64,000 bases of DNA. Origin: an uncultured Lachnospiraceae bacterium. GTDB taxonomy: Bacteria; Bacillota; Clostridia; Lachnospirales; Lachnospiraceae. How positions within the stretch are numbered: position 1 is the stretch's first letter; every line of letters starts with the position of its first letter. The DNA lies in assembly GCA_934339135.1 (NCBI GenBank), contig CAKRHP010000008.1, positions 1 through 64,000 on the forward strand, written 5' to 3'. Position numbers and translations under genes: made by a program. The notes beneath the pieces are model-generated. The model searched no databases, was not told where the DNA came from, and worked only from the letters and a program-made list of their open reading frames with translations. Positions 34,277 to 42,272 of the stretch are shown piece by piece.

Positions 34277-37200
34277 ATGAAGCATAAGAACATTGCAAAG
34301 CGTGTGCTGGCATGTGGTCTTGCCGTAGCTATGGTTGTGACAAGTGGAAATTATTCCTCTGTGAGCGTATCTGCTGCGAAAAAGACAAAAAAGGCTGCGA
34401 AAAAGACAAAAGCAAAATTGTCTAAGAAGAAGGCCAGCATTACAGCAGGCGGAACATTAACCTTAAAGGTAAAGAAAGCCAATAAAAAGGTTAAATGGTC
34501 CATTAAAAACAAAAAAATTGCGAAAGTCGCAGCAACAAGTGGAAAGAAGAAAGAGACAGCTAAGATCTTAGGTGTCAAGAAGGGTTCCACTGTAGTCGTT
34601 GCTAAGGTAGGAAAGGTAAAATTAAAATGCAAGGTTACTGTTAAGGCAAATAAGATCAAGTCTGTATCTGTCGACAAGCTGGATCACTCTGCGCTGACAG
34701 TGAAATTTACCAAGAAAACTCCTCTGAATGCAGGGGACGTTAAGATTGCTGTTAAGGACTATAAGACAGGATCTTACAATGAAAATCCGAAGGTAGAAGC
34801 TCTTTCTACAAAGGATCAGAAGACATATCGTCTTTATCTGACATCTGGAGTAGCATTGTCTGACTTTGTACGAGTTACGGTTGGCAAGTTCTCCAAGGAG
34901 GTTCAGAATAAGCAGAAATTCTATGCAACCAAAAATGGCGTAACCATCCTTTTGGAGAAGGATACTACAGTCAACGAGAAACTTGATGGATATTTCTATC
35001 AGCCGGTTGGTTATATTTCTTATTCTCTGAAGAAAGGAAGCAAGCTTCCGAAGGGATTATCTCTGGTTGGCAAGAGAGGAAAACTGAAAGGTATTCCAAA
35101 TACGCCGGGAACAACAGAGACTACCATTATCGGTAAGGATGAGGCTGGCAGAAAAGCGACTCTCAAGGTTACATTTAAAGTGTATGATGAGACAACGATT
35201 GCTGCAGCAGATTCTCCAAACAACGAGATTAAGCTGGATGATTACATGGCAGCAATGAATGCAAGCCGTTTGGCAACAGCAACACCACCTTCTTCTCAGG
35301 CAGGTACACCGTCCGTATCATCTGATCCGGATGCACCATCTGTTCCATCGGTAGTTCCGATGAATCCTTCCGCTAGTACTAAACCAAATTCTGATACCGT
35401 ATATACAAGCTATAAGATCACACCATATGGTGGTTCCGGCAGTTATAAGTATGACCTGGTTCAGACTGGTACAGATGCCGGTGTGAAGATTTCGACAGAT
35501 GTAACAGATGCAAACAACGCGGTTACCAAGAAGGCTGCTAAGAGTACGGAGTTATATATTCCATATGGTCTGGCTGCAGGCGATCATGTATATACGATTA
35601 ATATTACTGACGCAGCAGATGCCACCCGTACAACGACAGCGACAGTAACCATTAAGGTTGTTGAGAACTTTAATGTAAGCGGAACGATCAAGGATAAGGC
35701 AGATAATCCTCTTTCCGGAAATGAAGCAATCTACTTCTATCCTGCTGATGCAGAGAATGTGGCCGATTACGTTAAAGGAAATACTTTCCTGAAATATGCC
35801 CGTCAGCCGATTTCGACAGATTCGCCGTTGACAACGCTGGTTCCGGTTGCAGGTAACCAGCCGGATGGATATGATACCGGTGATGATTTTTATGTTTCCT
35901 GCGCAAATGGAGACGAGTATAGGGGCTATGTTCATGATGAAACCACAAAGACAGGTCCATTCCCTATGCCTACTATTTTGACAGAAGCACCGACTGCTTC
36001 ACCGGCAGCATCTGCAGCAGCATCAGCATCAACATCTGCAGCACCACAGTTTGTGGCACCGGTGATCGAGGCTGGTAATTATGCAGCGGAGGTACCGGCA
36101 GGTACATATACAGTTAAGGTAAGAGGTAAGAACGGCGTCAGATACCAGTTGGACGGCAAAGTAACCGTGGCAGCGGATGCAGTGGCAGCACTGAATCTGA
36201 CAATGCCGGTTCGTTTTGCAAACATCAAGGCAACTGCAAAGTTTGCAAGCGATAAGGCTGTTGCAAATGACAACATTTATTTCGAGTCAGAAAATAATCA
36301 GTATGAGAATATGACGTTCTATGCCAGAACAGATTATCAGGGAGTCTTTAATGTTTCTCTTCCGGCCGGAACTTATCAGGCATATTGGAAGGATGAGAAT
36401 GGCATGAGACAGTATTTCCAGACACCGATCAAGGTAGAGGATGCTACCAATGCTGATCTTGGTGAACTGAAGCTTGCAGTATCCAGATATGAGATATCAG
36501 GTGCTTTCAAAATCCATCAGAAAGGCATTTTATCTGATAAGGAAGAGGATGTTTTGACGGGCGGTTATAATCTGAGATTCTATGATGCCAAGGGAAATGT
36601 GAAATACTCATCATATACCAAGTACAAAGCATCAGAGAATGGTACGAATTTTGACAAGGTGATGCTTGATAACGGCACCTATACTGTTCGTGTGAGATAT
36701 CGTATGCCTGGATCAACGTATGATGATGATGATGGGCCTTATCAGGTCTCCTACGATGACTATCAGCTTTTCACCGTAGGTACGGTAACGGTAAATGGCG
36801 GAGATGTTAAGCAGGATTTTGTTCTTAATCCGACAACAGCAGGTGTGACTGCTGAGTTTGCCAATGCAAATGTACTGGCACTGGAGCAGGAGACGGTATA
36901 CACATCTACCGGCAACAATGATATTCTGGTGAAGTTTGCGATTCCAAAGACAGAGGGACAGTCCAATGTAAGATATGATTTCAGTGCCGTATTTAACGAT
37001 GACCAGAAGATGCCAAACAACATCGTTATCTACAAAGAGCCGGCAAATGGTGAGACATCCTATAAGAAAGTTGCTACCATCGGCAAAAATAACGAAGATT
37101 ATGACAACTACGCATATCTGGCAGAGGGAACATATATTATGCGCGCAACTCCGATCGACAGTAAGAATAATACACAGAAGATTGGAAATGTTAAGGTGAA

Positions 37201-37579
37201 GGTTTCCAAGCATCTGGCAGCGTATGAGAAGAGTTCGACTGCTTTGGTACCAAACGGAGCACCGGTATCTGTTGTTTGTGCAAAGAATGTGCAGGATAAG
37301 GATTTCCAGTATACAGCATATGTGAAGGTCTCTGTTACAGAAGGCAAGACATATGAAGTATCTTATTCATCCAAGACGATCGGTGTAGATTCTGTCAGTG
37401 TAGATGCATATGATCCACAGTATGTTCTTTCGGGAGATCTTTCAAAGGTATCCGGGGATTATGCAAATGGATCCGGTAAGGTATCATTTACCGCTCGCAA
37501 GTCCGGTGATGTATATCTGGAATTCACAACAACTGATACTCTTTATACAACAATTGATGTGAGTGCAGTTGAAAAATAG
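34277..37579 (+). CDS. Large secreted Lys-rich Ig-like surface protein A
   Basis: 1100 residues. A signal peptide (about 1-34, ending SVSAA) is followed by a very Lys-rich bacterial Ig-like (BIG2-type) domain (about 45-127, ITAGGTLTLKVKKANKKVKWS) and a putative-Ig segment of He_PIG type (about 240-310, LPKGLSLVGKRGKLKGIP). Ser/Pro/Thr linkers (about 330-370 and 570-595) separate carboxypeptidase-regulatory-like beta domains (about 465-560, 610-740). No LPXTG, SLH or membrane anchor is visible at the end. It is paralogous to the next gene. Binding of the basic N-terminal domain to anionic wall polymers is a plausible inference, not shown. It has its own promoter and a strong AAAGGAG ribosome site. 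Confidence 0.85.
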   Translation: MKHKNIAKRVLACGLAVAMVVTSGNYSSVSVSAAKKTKKAAKKTKAKLSKKKASITAGGTLTLKVKKANKKVKWSIKNKKIAKVAATSGKKKETAKILGVKKGSTVVVAKVGKVKLKCKVTVKANKIKSVSVDKLDHSALTVKFTKKTPLNAGDVKIAVKDYKTGSYNENPKVEALSTKDQKTYRLYLTSGVALSDFVRVTVGKFSKEVQNKQKFYATKNGVTILLEKDTTVNEKLDGYFYQPVGYISYSLKKGSKLPKGLSLVGKRGKLKGIPNTPGTTETTIIGKDEAGRKATLKVTFKVYDETTIAAADSPNNEIKLDDYMAAMNASRLATATPPSSQAGTPSVSSDPDAPSVPSVVPMNPSASTKPNSDTVYTSYKITPYGGSGSYKYDLVQTGTDAGVKISTDVTDANNAVTKKAAKSTELYIPYGLAAGDHVYTINITDAADATRTTTATVTIKVVENFNVSGTIKDKADNPLSGNEAIYFYPADAENVADYVKGNTFLKYARQPISTDSPLTTLVPVAGNQPDGYDTGDDFYVSCANGDEYRGYVHDETTKTGPFPMPTILTEAPTASPAASAAASASTSAAPQFVAPVIEAGNYAAEVPAGTYTVKVRGKNGVRYQLDGKVTVAADAVAALNLTMPVRFANIKATAKFASDKAVANDNIYFESENNQYENMTFYARTDYQGVFNVSLPAGTYQAYWKDENGMRQYFQTPIKVEDATNADLGELKLAVSRYEISGAFKIHQKGILSDKEEDVLTGGYNLRFYDAKGNVKYSSYTKYKASENGTNFDKVMLDNGTYTVRVRYRMPGSTYDDDDGPYQVSYDDYQLFTVGTVTVNGGDVKQDFVLNPTTAGVTAEFANANVLALEQETVYTSTGNNDILVKFAIPKTEGQSNVRYDFSAVFNDDQKMPNNIVIYKEPANGETSYKKVATIGKNNEDYDNYAYLAEGTYIMRATPIDSKNNTQKIGNVKVKVSKHLAAYEKSSTALVPNGAPVSVVCAKNVQDKDFQYTAYVKVSVTEGKTYEVSYSSKTIGVDSVSVDAYDPQYVLSGDLSKVSGDYANGSGKVSFTARKSGDVYLEFTTTDTLYTTIDVSAVEK

Positions 37580-37597
37580 TCAGTCATTAAAATTTGC

Positions 37598-37616
37598 AAT
37601 GAAAAATTGTTTCATT
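37598..37616. repeat. Small hairpin between the two surface-protein genes
   Basis: Aatgaaa (37598-37604) and tttcatt (37610-37616) pair with a 5-nt loop. No T-run follows, so it is not a terminator; the second gene is probably transcribed with the first, and the hairpin could influence message processing. Confidence 0.4.
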
Positions 37617-37637
37617 AATAATAAAGGAGATGAACCA

Positions 37638-40301
37638 ATGAAATTAAATAATTTCGAAAAGCGCGCATTCGCGGTAGGTTTAGCTCTGAGCATGGTGGTA
37701 TCCGGAAGTGGTGTCAATGCTGGCACCGCTACGGCTGCCAAAAAGCCAAAGCTTAGCAAAAGCAAACTTACGATCACAGCGGGAAAGACTGCGGCTTTAA
37801 AGGTTAACAATGCGAAGAAAAAAGTTAAATGGTCTGTAAATAAAAAGAAAATTGTAAAGATCACTTCCAAGAGTGGGAAAAAGAAAGAGGCAGTCGTTCT
37901 CAAGGGATTAAAGAAGGGCAAGGCTGTTGTAACTGCAAAGGTTGGAAAAAAGAAGATCAAATGTAAGATTACAGTAAAGGCTCAGAAGCCAAACTTTAAG
38001 TCAGTATCTGTTGATCAGTTTGATTCGCAGTGTCTGGTACTGAATTTGAAGAAAAAGGATTCTTCTCTGAAGGTATCCGATCTGACCGTGACCAGAAAAG
38101 AATCAACAGGTGCATTTAATCAGGCAGTGAATGTTACAAAGGTCATTCCTGTAAATGCAAAGAAGTATCGTGTCTATCTGCAGAATGGGATCGATAATGG
38201 TACTTATGTACAGATCGCTTCCGGTATCAGCAAAGCTTCTACACAGTATAAGCTTCCATTTAAGGCGGTTGATAAAGAGACAAATCTTCTGCTTAAAAAG
38301 GGAGACATTGTCAAAGATACGTTTACGGAGTACAGCTATAGAGTTGGTAAAAAGGTTTCCACATGGTTCGATGGGGAAATCGGCGAAGTGAAAGCAAGCG
38401 TTTCTAAGGGAAAACTTCCGGCTGGAGTGATCCTTGACAAAAAATCCTATAAGTTAAAGGGAATTCCTACAGAGGCAGGAACTACACAGGTAACCTTCAA
38501 GGCTTCGGATGAACTTGGAAGAACAGCATCTGTCAAGGTAAATATTTGTGTTTATGATGACACTGCCATTGCGATAGGAAATTCTTCTGAGGAAATCTAC
38601 TGGACCAGTGACCTGAAAGAAAAAGCTGCTGCACAAGTGGCAGGCAATGCTACCAAACTGGATGCAGATAAGCTGGATAATCTGTCTGGCAGCTATGCGA
38701 AGACTTATGATATTACTCCAAAGGGTGGCTCCGGTAATTATACCTTCACTCTGGATACTCCGGACAATACGGACGTAAGACTTTCCACAGATAAGATTGC
38801 CGATGATGCATCTAAGACGGTAACAAAGAAGAGTGCAAGTTCTACAAAGCTTTGTATTCCATATTCTATTACCGCCGGTACTCATACTTATAAAGTAACG
38901 GCTGCCGATGTTATGGATGCGAACCGCACCTGCACAACAACGATCACAGTGAAGGTAGTTCCTTGCTATAATGTAAACGGTGTTGTAAAGAGTTCCAACG
39001 GACTTCCGATCACCGGTACACATGTTGGTTTCTACTCCAAGGATGGAGAGAAGCAGTTTTATGCATATGTGTCTCCAAAATATAATTATGCAGAGAATGA
39101 TGATGCCAGTCAGGAAGTTGGTGCTTATGACATAGAGATTCCGGCAGGTACATACGTTGTCAAAGTAGATGGAGATGTCAACTATGAGATGGCTAAGACA
39201 GTGAAGATCACAAAGGCCAGCAAGATGGTTAAGGTTACTGTTCCGCAGTATTTCTACACGGTAAGTGGAAAGGCAACCTATTCGAACAGTGGAAATAAGT
39301 TAGAGAATAAAGCTGTTTACTTTGAGTGTCTGAATAATCAGTATGAGACAAAGAATGGTGATTTCGCCACCACAACAAATGGCGAAGGCTGCTTTAACAT
39401 TGCTCTTCCGGCAAACAGCTATGCAGCTTATGTACTGGATGAGAAGGGTAACAGAAAGTACTTTACCAAGAAGATCACAGTAACAAATAAGGACGTTTCT
39501 GTTGGAACCATCAAGGCAGGTCTGGCACGTTACTCTGTAGAGGGTATTGCATTTAACGGAACCGCTGTAGATCAGCAGACACAGTTTGCAGATAAGATTA
39601 CAAATACTACAATGTATTTCTATAACGACAAGGGGCTCTGTGTTGCTCAGCCATCTACCGGTGAAAATGGATACTATAAGGTATTCCTTCCGGGGGATGC
39701 TACTTATACGGTAAAAGCACGTTTTGCAGGTGCAATACGTACCCTTGGAACAGTAACAGTAGCGAAGGCAAATCAGAAGGATGTCAATCTGACCTATGCA
39801 GTTGCAACAGATACTACAGGTGCTACAGCATACGCAGCAAATCCTCTGGCGCTTGAGTCTGTATTGAATTCTGCCGGTGGAAATGATGTGATCTGGAGCT
39901 TCACTCCGGTTGAGACCGCAGAATATACACTGAAGGCTTCTACGGCAGTTGATAATGGCTATGAAATGACATTGTTTGATGCAAATATGCAGTACCTCAG
40001 CAGTGCTAAGAGTTCTGGCAGCTCCGATTCAGATGATGATGACGATAGCGATTATATCAGAAATTACATCAGCAGTGTAACGCTTGAGGCTAATAAGACA
40101 TATTACATCAAGGTTCAGCCAACCGGAGTAACAGGAAGAAATCCATATACTCCACAGGCACAGGGCGAGGTTAAGCTGGTTATTACAAAGCAAACTGTAG
40201 TGACCCCGTCAGAAGCACCGACACCAAGTGTATCTCCGGATGTGCCGGCACCAAGTGTGTCTCCGGTTGCACCGACACCAAGTGCTTCTGCGAGCGAGTA
40301 A
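37638..40301 (+). CDS. Large secreted Lys-rich Ig-like surface protein B (paralog of A)
   Basis: 887 residues. The signal peptide (about 1-32) is followed by the same architecture as protein A: Lys-rich Ig-like domain (LTITAGKTAALKVNNAKKKVKWS), He_PIG-like part (LPAGVILDKKSYKLKGIP), a shared ITPKGGSGNY module, and carboxypeptidase-regulatory-like repeats. The C-terminal part resembles a pre-peptidase (PPC-type) beta domain with an acidic insertion (SSDSDDDDDSD, near 797-806), and the protein ends in Pro/Ser/Val/Ala repeats (about 858-887). No sortase motif. The start at 37638 has AAAGGAG 8 bases upstream. The two proteins arose by tandem duplication and then diverged, most strongly at the C-terminus. 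Confidence 0.85.
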   Translation: MKLNNFEKRAFAVGLALSMVVSGSGVNAGTATAAKKPKLSKSKLTITAGKTAALKVNNAKKKVKWSVNKKKIVKITSKSGKKKEAVVLKGLKKGKAVVTAKVGKKKIKCKITVKAQKPNFKSVSVDQFDSQCLVLNLKKKDSSLKVSDLTVTRKESTGAFNQAVNVTKVIPVNAKKYRVYLQNGIDNGTYVQIASGISKASTQYKLPFKAVDKETNLLLKKGDIVKDTFTEYSYRVGKKVSTWFDGEIGEVKASVSKGKLPAGVILDKKSYKLKGIPTEAGTTQVTFKASDELGRTASVKVNICVYDDTAIAIGNSSEEIYWTSDLKEKAAAQVAGNATKLDADKLDNLSGSYAKTYDITPKGGSGNYTFTLDTPDNTDVRLSTDKIADDASKTVTKKSASSTKLCIPYSITAGTHTYKVTAADVMDANRTCTTTITVKVVPCYNVNGVVKSSNGLPITGTHVGFYSKDGEKQFYAYVSPKYNYAENDDASQEVGAYDIEIPAGTYVVKVDGDVNYEMAKTVKITKASKMVKVTVPQYFYTVSGKATYSNSGNKLENKAVYFECLNNQYETKNGDFATTTNGEGCFNIALPANSYAAYVLDEKGNRKYFTKKITVTNKDVSVGTIKAGLARYSVEGIAFNGTAVDQQTQFADKITNTTMYFYNDKGLCVAQPSTGENGYYKVFLPGDATYTVKARFAGAIRTLGTVTVAKANQKDVNLTYAVATDTTGATAYAANPLALESVLNSAGGNDVIWSFTPVETAEYTLKASTAVDNGYEMTLFDANMQYLSSAKSSGSSDSDDDDDSDYIRNYISSVTLEANKTYYIKVQPTGVTGRNPYTPQAQGEVKLVITKQTVVTPSEAPTPSVSPDVPAPSVSPVAPTPSASASE

Positions 40302-40351
40302 TGCAGATGGCAGGATAGTCAATAAAAGGAAATTATAATATTTTCTTTCTT

Positions 40352-40383
40352 AGGGAACTGTACCAATGTACAGTTCCCTTTTT
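40352..40383 (+). terminator. Terminator of the surface-protein operon
   Basis: Agggaactgtac (40352-40363) and gtacagttccct (40368-40379) are perfect 12-bp arms with a 4-nt loop, followed by a T-run. Confidence 0.92.
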
Positions 40384-40410
40384 ATCATTTTCATAGAACC
40401 CGATTAATCC

Positions 40411-40431
40411 ACTATTTCATAGATAAATAGT
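40411..40431. promoter_or_regulatory. Inverted repeat upstream of the rrf2 promoter
   Basis: Actattt (40411-40417) and aaatagt (40425-40431) flank 7 bases, directly upstream of the position where a -35 box would sit for the TATAAT at 40456-40461. This is a candidate binding site for the Rrf2 protein itself or another regulator. Confidence 0.4.
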
Positions 40432-40520
40432 ATGGAAAAATGGTAGAGAATGCGTTATAATATAAGAGTTATAAATAAAGACAGTGCATAACAAGGCACA
40501 GAAAGGCGTGGTTGATTTAT

Positions 40521-40955
40521 ATGAAAATATCATCAAAGGGTAGATATGCACTTCGGTTGATGCTGGATATTGCGCAGCATGATAATGGCAATCCGGTGCG
40601 GATCAAGGACATTTCTTCCAGACAGGAGATTTCAGATAAATATTTGGAGCAGATCATTTCTATTTTGAATAAGGCAGGATTTGTACGGAGTATCCGGGGA
40701 CCTCAGGGAGGATATCTTCTGACGCATACACCGGAGGAATATACGGTTGGAATGATTCTGCGACTGACGGAGGGCAGTCTTGCTCCGGTAGCATGTCTGG
40801 AAGGAGAGGAGAATACCTGTGACCGCAGTGAAAACTGTGTGACATTAAGGGTCTGGGAACAGTTAAAGGATGCCATTGACGGTGTGGTCGATCATATTAC
40901 ACTGGCAGATCTGCTGGAGTGGAGCCGGGCCGGTGGTGACAACTATTGTATTTGA
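40521..40955 (+). CDS. Rrf2/IscR-family transcriptional regulator with three cysteines
   Basis: 144 residues. The N-terminal winged helix is typical (MKISSKGRYALRLMLDIA, then DKYLEQIISILNKAGFVRSIRGPQGGYLL). Three Cys in the region ACLEGEENTCDRSENC (spacing C-x7-C-x5-C) resemble the cluster-binding Cys of IscR-like regulators, so an iron-sulfur sensor is inferred. No iscS/iscU or cysteine genes follow here. A TTG three codons upstream has a better-spaced AAAGG; the ATG is preferred by family convention, so the start is uncertain by three residues. A 778-base gap with a mobile element follows. Confidence 0.87.
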   Translation: MKISSKGRYALRLMLDIAQHDNGNPVRIKDISSRQEISDKYLEQIISILNKAGFVRSIRGPQGGYLLTHTPEEYTVGMILRLTEGSLAPVACLEGEENTCDRSENCVTLRVWEQLKDAIDGVVDHITLADLLEWSRAGGDNYCI

Positions 40956-40984
40956 TCATTTCCCAATGAGAATGTATGTTTAGT

Positions 40985-41528
40985 TATATACTCAAACTTC
41001 CCACACCAATGATTAGATTGTGCCCATAATATTTCTTATGTTTAGAATGTAAATATAATTTTTTTCTTAGATTTTTTGAATAACCGTGAGCTGTGTACAC
41101 CAAAATTGTCTTGTCACTTACGGATTTCGAAAAGTCTAATTGCTTTGCTGTTTCGATGTTCGATAAACGTGTCTTACCGTACTCGCCACTGGGTGGAATT
41201 CAGGTGTTTCGTAAGGCACTTGCGCTCGCCACTACTTGCATCCTGTTTTGTAGGATGCTATGTAGTGCTGCGTAGCGCATTGTAGCGGGAGCGTGCCTGT
41301 CGAAATGACTGATTCCACCCTGGAGGCTCAGTCGTCCAGACACGTATTCATCGAAACATTGCAAAGCAAAGACTTTTCAGAAATCCTACTGATCTGCGTC
41401 AATTTTGGTGTCACGGCTTCACGGTATTACCAGATAGCTTGGGAAAAAAATCTATATTTATTTTCTTGAGACATAAGAAATATTATGGGCACAGACATAT
41501 ATTTAATGTATGAAGCTTGAGTTATATA
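40985..41528. repeat. Outer inverted repeat enclosing the fold-back element
   Basis: 40985-41000 (tatatactcaaacttc) pairs with 41512-41528 (gaagcttgagttatata) with one mismatch and one indel. Both arms are exactly 18 bases from the ends of the inner element at 41019-41493. The outer arms may be the remains of a hairpin into which the element inserted, or of an older, larger element. Confidence 0.45.
41019..41493. mobile_element. Fold-back, MITE-like element (475 bp) with perfect 23-bp terminal inverted repeats
   Basis: 41019-41041 (starting tgtgcccataatat) and 41471-41493 are exact reverse complements over 23 bases. The complementarity continues inward: caccaaaattg at about 41098-41108 pairs with caattttggtg at about 41400-41410, and further blocks around gaaaagtct, ttgctttgc, gtttcgatg and gggtggaat recur inverted in the other half. 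The whole unit could therefore fold into one long imperfect hairpin. It has no plausible gene; short open frames inside are by-products of the arms. No transposase for it is in the window, so it would be a non-autonomous element. No clear target-site duplication was found. It fills most of the gap between rrf2 and the BlaI-type gene. Confidence 0.82.
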
Positions 41529-41733
41529 AAAAGGATTATGTTTTATTATGAATTTTATCGTAAATTCATTCATAATTTGGTCAAAGAAAGTTCAAAAAAA
41601 ACTTTTGGAAAGGGCTTGATTTGGCGATATGGATTTGATACCATTATAAATGTAAAGCTTATAATAGATTTGCAAAATATGCCATGCATGATGGTGAGAG
41701 GACTAAACAGACATACTAGGAGGATATTTAGTT

Positions 41734-42114
41734 ATGAGAGCAAAGCCATTAACTGAGAGTGAAAAGATCACTATGAAATGCGTATGGGATATAGGGGATG
41801 GAGCAAGATTATCGCGTATTATGACATTAGCGAATGACAAGTACGGCAAGGAATGGAAGCCACAGACAGTTTCTACATTTCTTGGAAAGTTAGTTCGTAA
41901 GGGGTTTGTTGAGCAGTACAGAGATGGAAGATATTTTTATTATCGTATTCTGATCGACAAGCATACGTACCGTACACAGATGATCCGCGATGATGTTGAA
42001 TTCTGGGATGATGACAGTTTAGAAATGTATTGTTCCGAGTTGCTTGATAAGAAGACATTTACCGCAAAGGAACGCAAACAGTTAAAGAGTATCATTGCAG
42101 ATACCAAGGATTGA
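41734..42114 (+). CDS. BlaI/MecI-type (penicillinase repressor family) regulator
   Basis: 126 residues. The winged-helix pattern LTESEKITMKCVWD...WKPQTVSTFLGKLVRKGFVEQYRDGRYFYYRILI matches BlaI/MecI/CopY repressors. The C-terminal half is acidic and helical, suited to dimerisation. No blaR1/mecR1 sensor protease, beta-lactamase or copper ATPase gene lies next to it, so its target is unknown. A strong AGGAGG site precedes the ATG. It is followed directly by a terminator and so is monocistronic. Confidence 0.84.
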   Translation: MRAKPLTESEKITMKCVWDIGDGARLSRIMTLANDKYGKEWKPQTVSTFLGKLVRKGFVEQYRDGRYFYYRILIDKHTYRTQMIRDDVEFWDDDSLEMYCSELLDKKTFTAKERKQLKSIIADTKD

Positions 42115-42153
42115 TTTTGATTCATTCGTGATTACAAAAGAGAAAGAGAGAAT

Positions 42154-42189
42154 AGAGACTCTTCCGTATATGGAGGAGTCTCTGTTTTT
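42154..42189 (+). terminator. Terminator after the BlaI-type gene
   Basis: Agagactcttcc (42154-42165) with ggaggagtctct (42172-42183), one G-T pair, followed by a T-run. Confidence 0.87.
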
Positions 42190-42202
42190 AGTTGCCGGCT
42201 TT

Positions 42203-42231
42203 TTTACATTTATACGGTTTTATGCTATAAT
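42203..42231 (+). promoter_or_regulatory. Promoter of the TPR lipoprotein gene
   Basis: TTTACA (42203-42208), 17 bases, TATAAT (42226-42231), preceded by TGC, an extended -10. It is 40 bases upstream of the gene start. Confidence 0.72.
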
Positions 42232-42272
42232 AACTCCAAATTCCAATGGGGATGAATGAAATGGAGGAAACT

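Noticed and set aside
41076..41285. Short open frames inside the gap between rrf2 and the BlaI-type gene
   Set aside because: They lie within the arms of the fold-back element, lack ribosome sites and are explained by the inverted-repeat structure.
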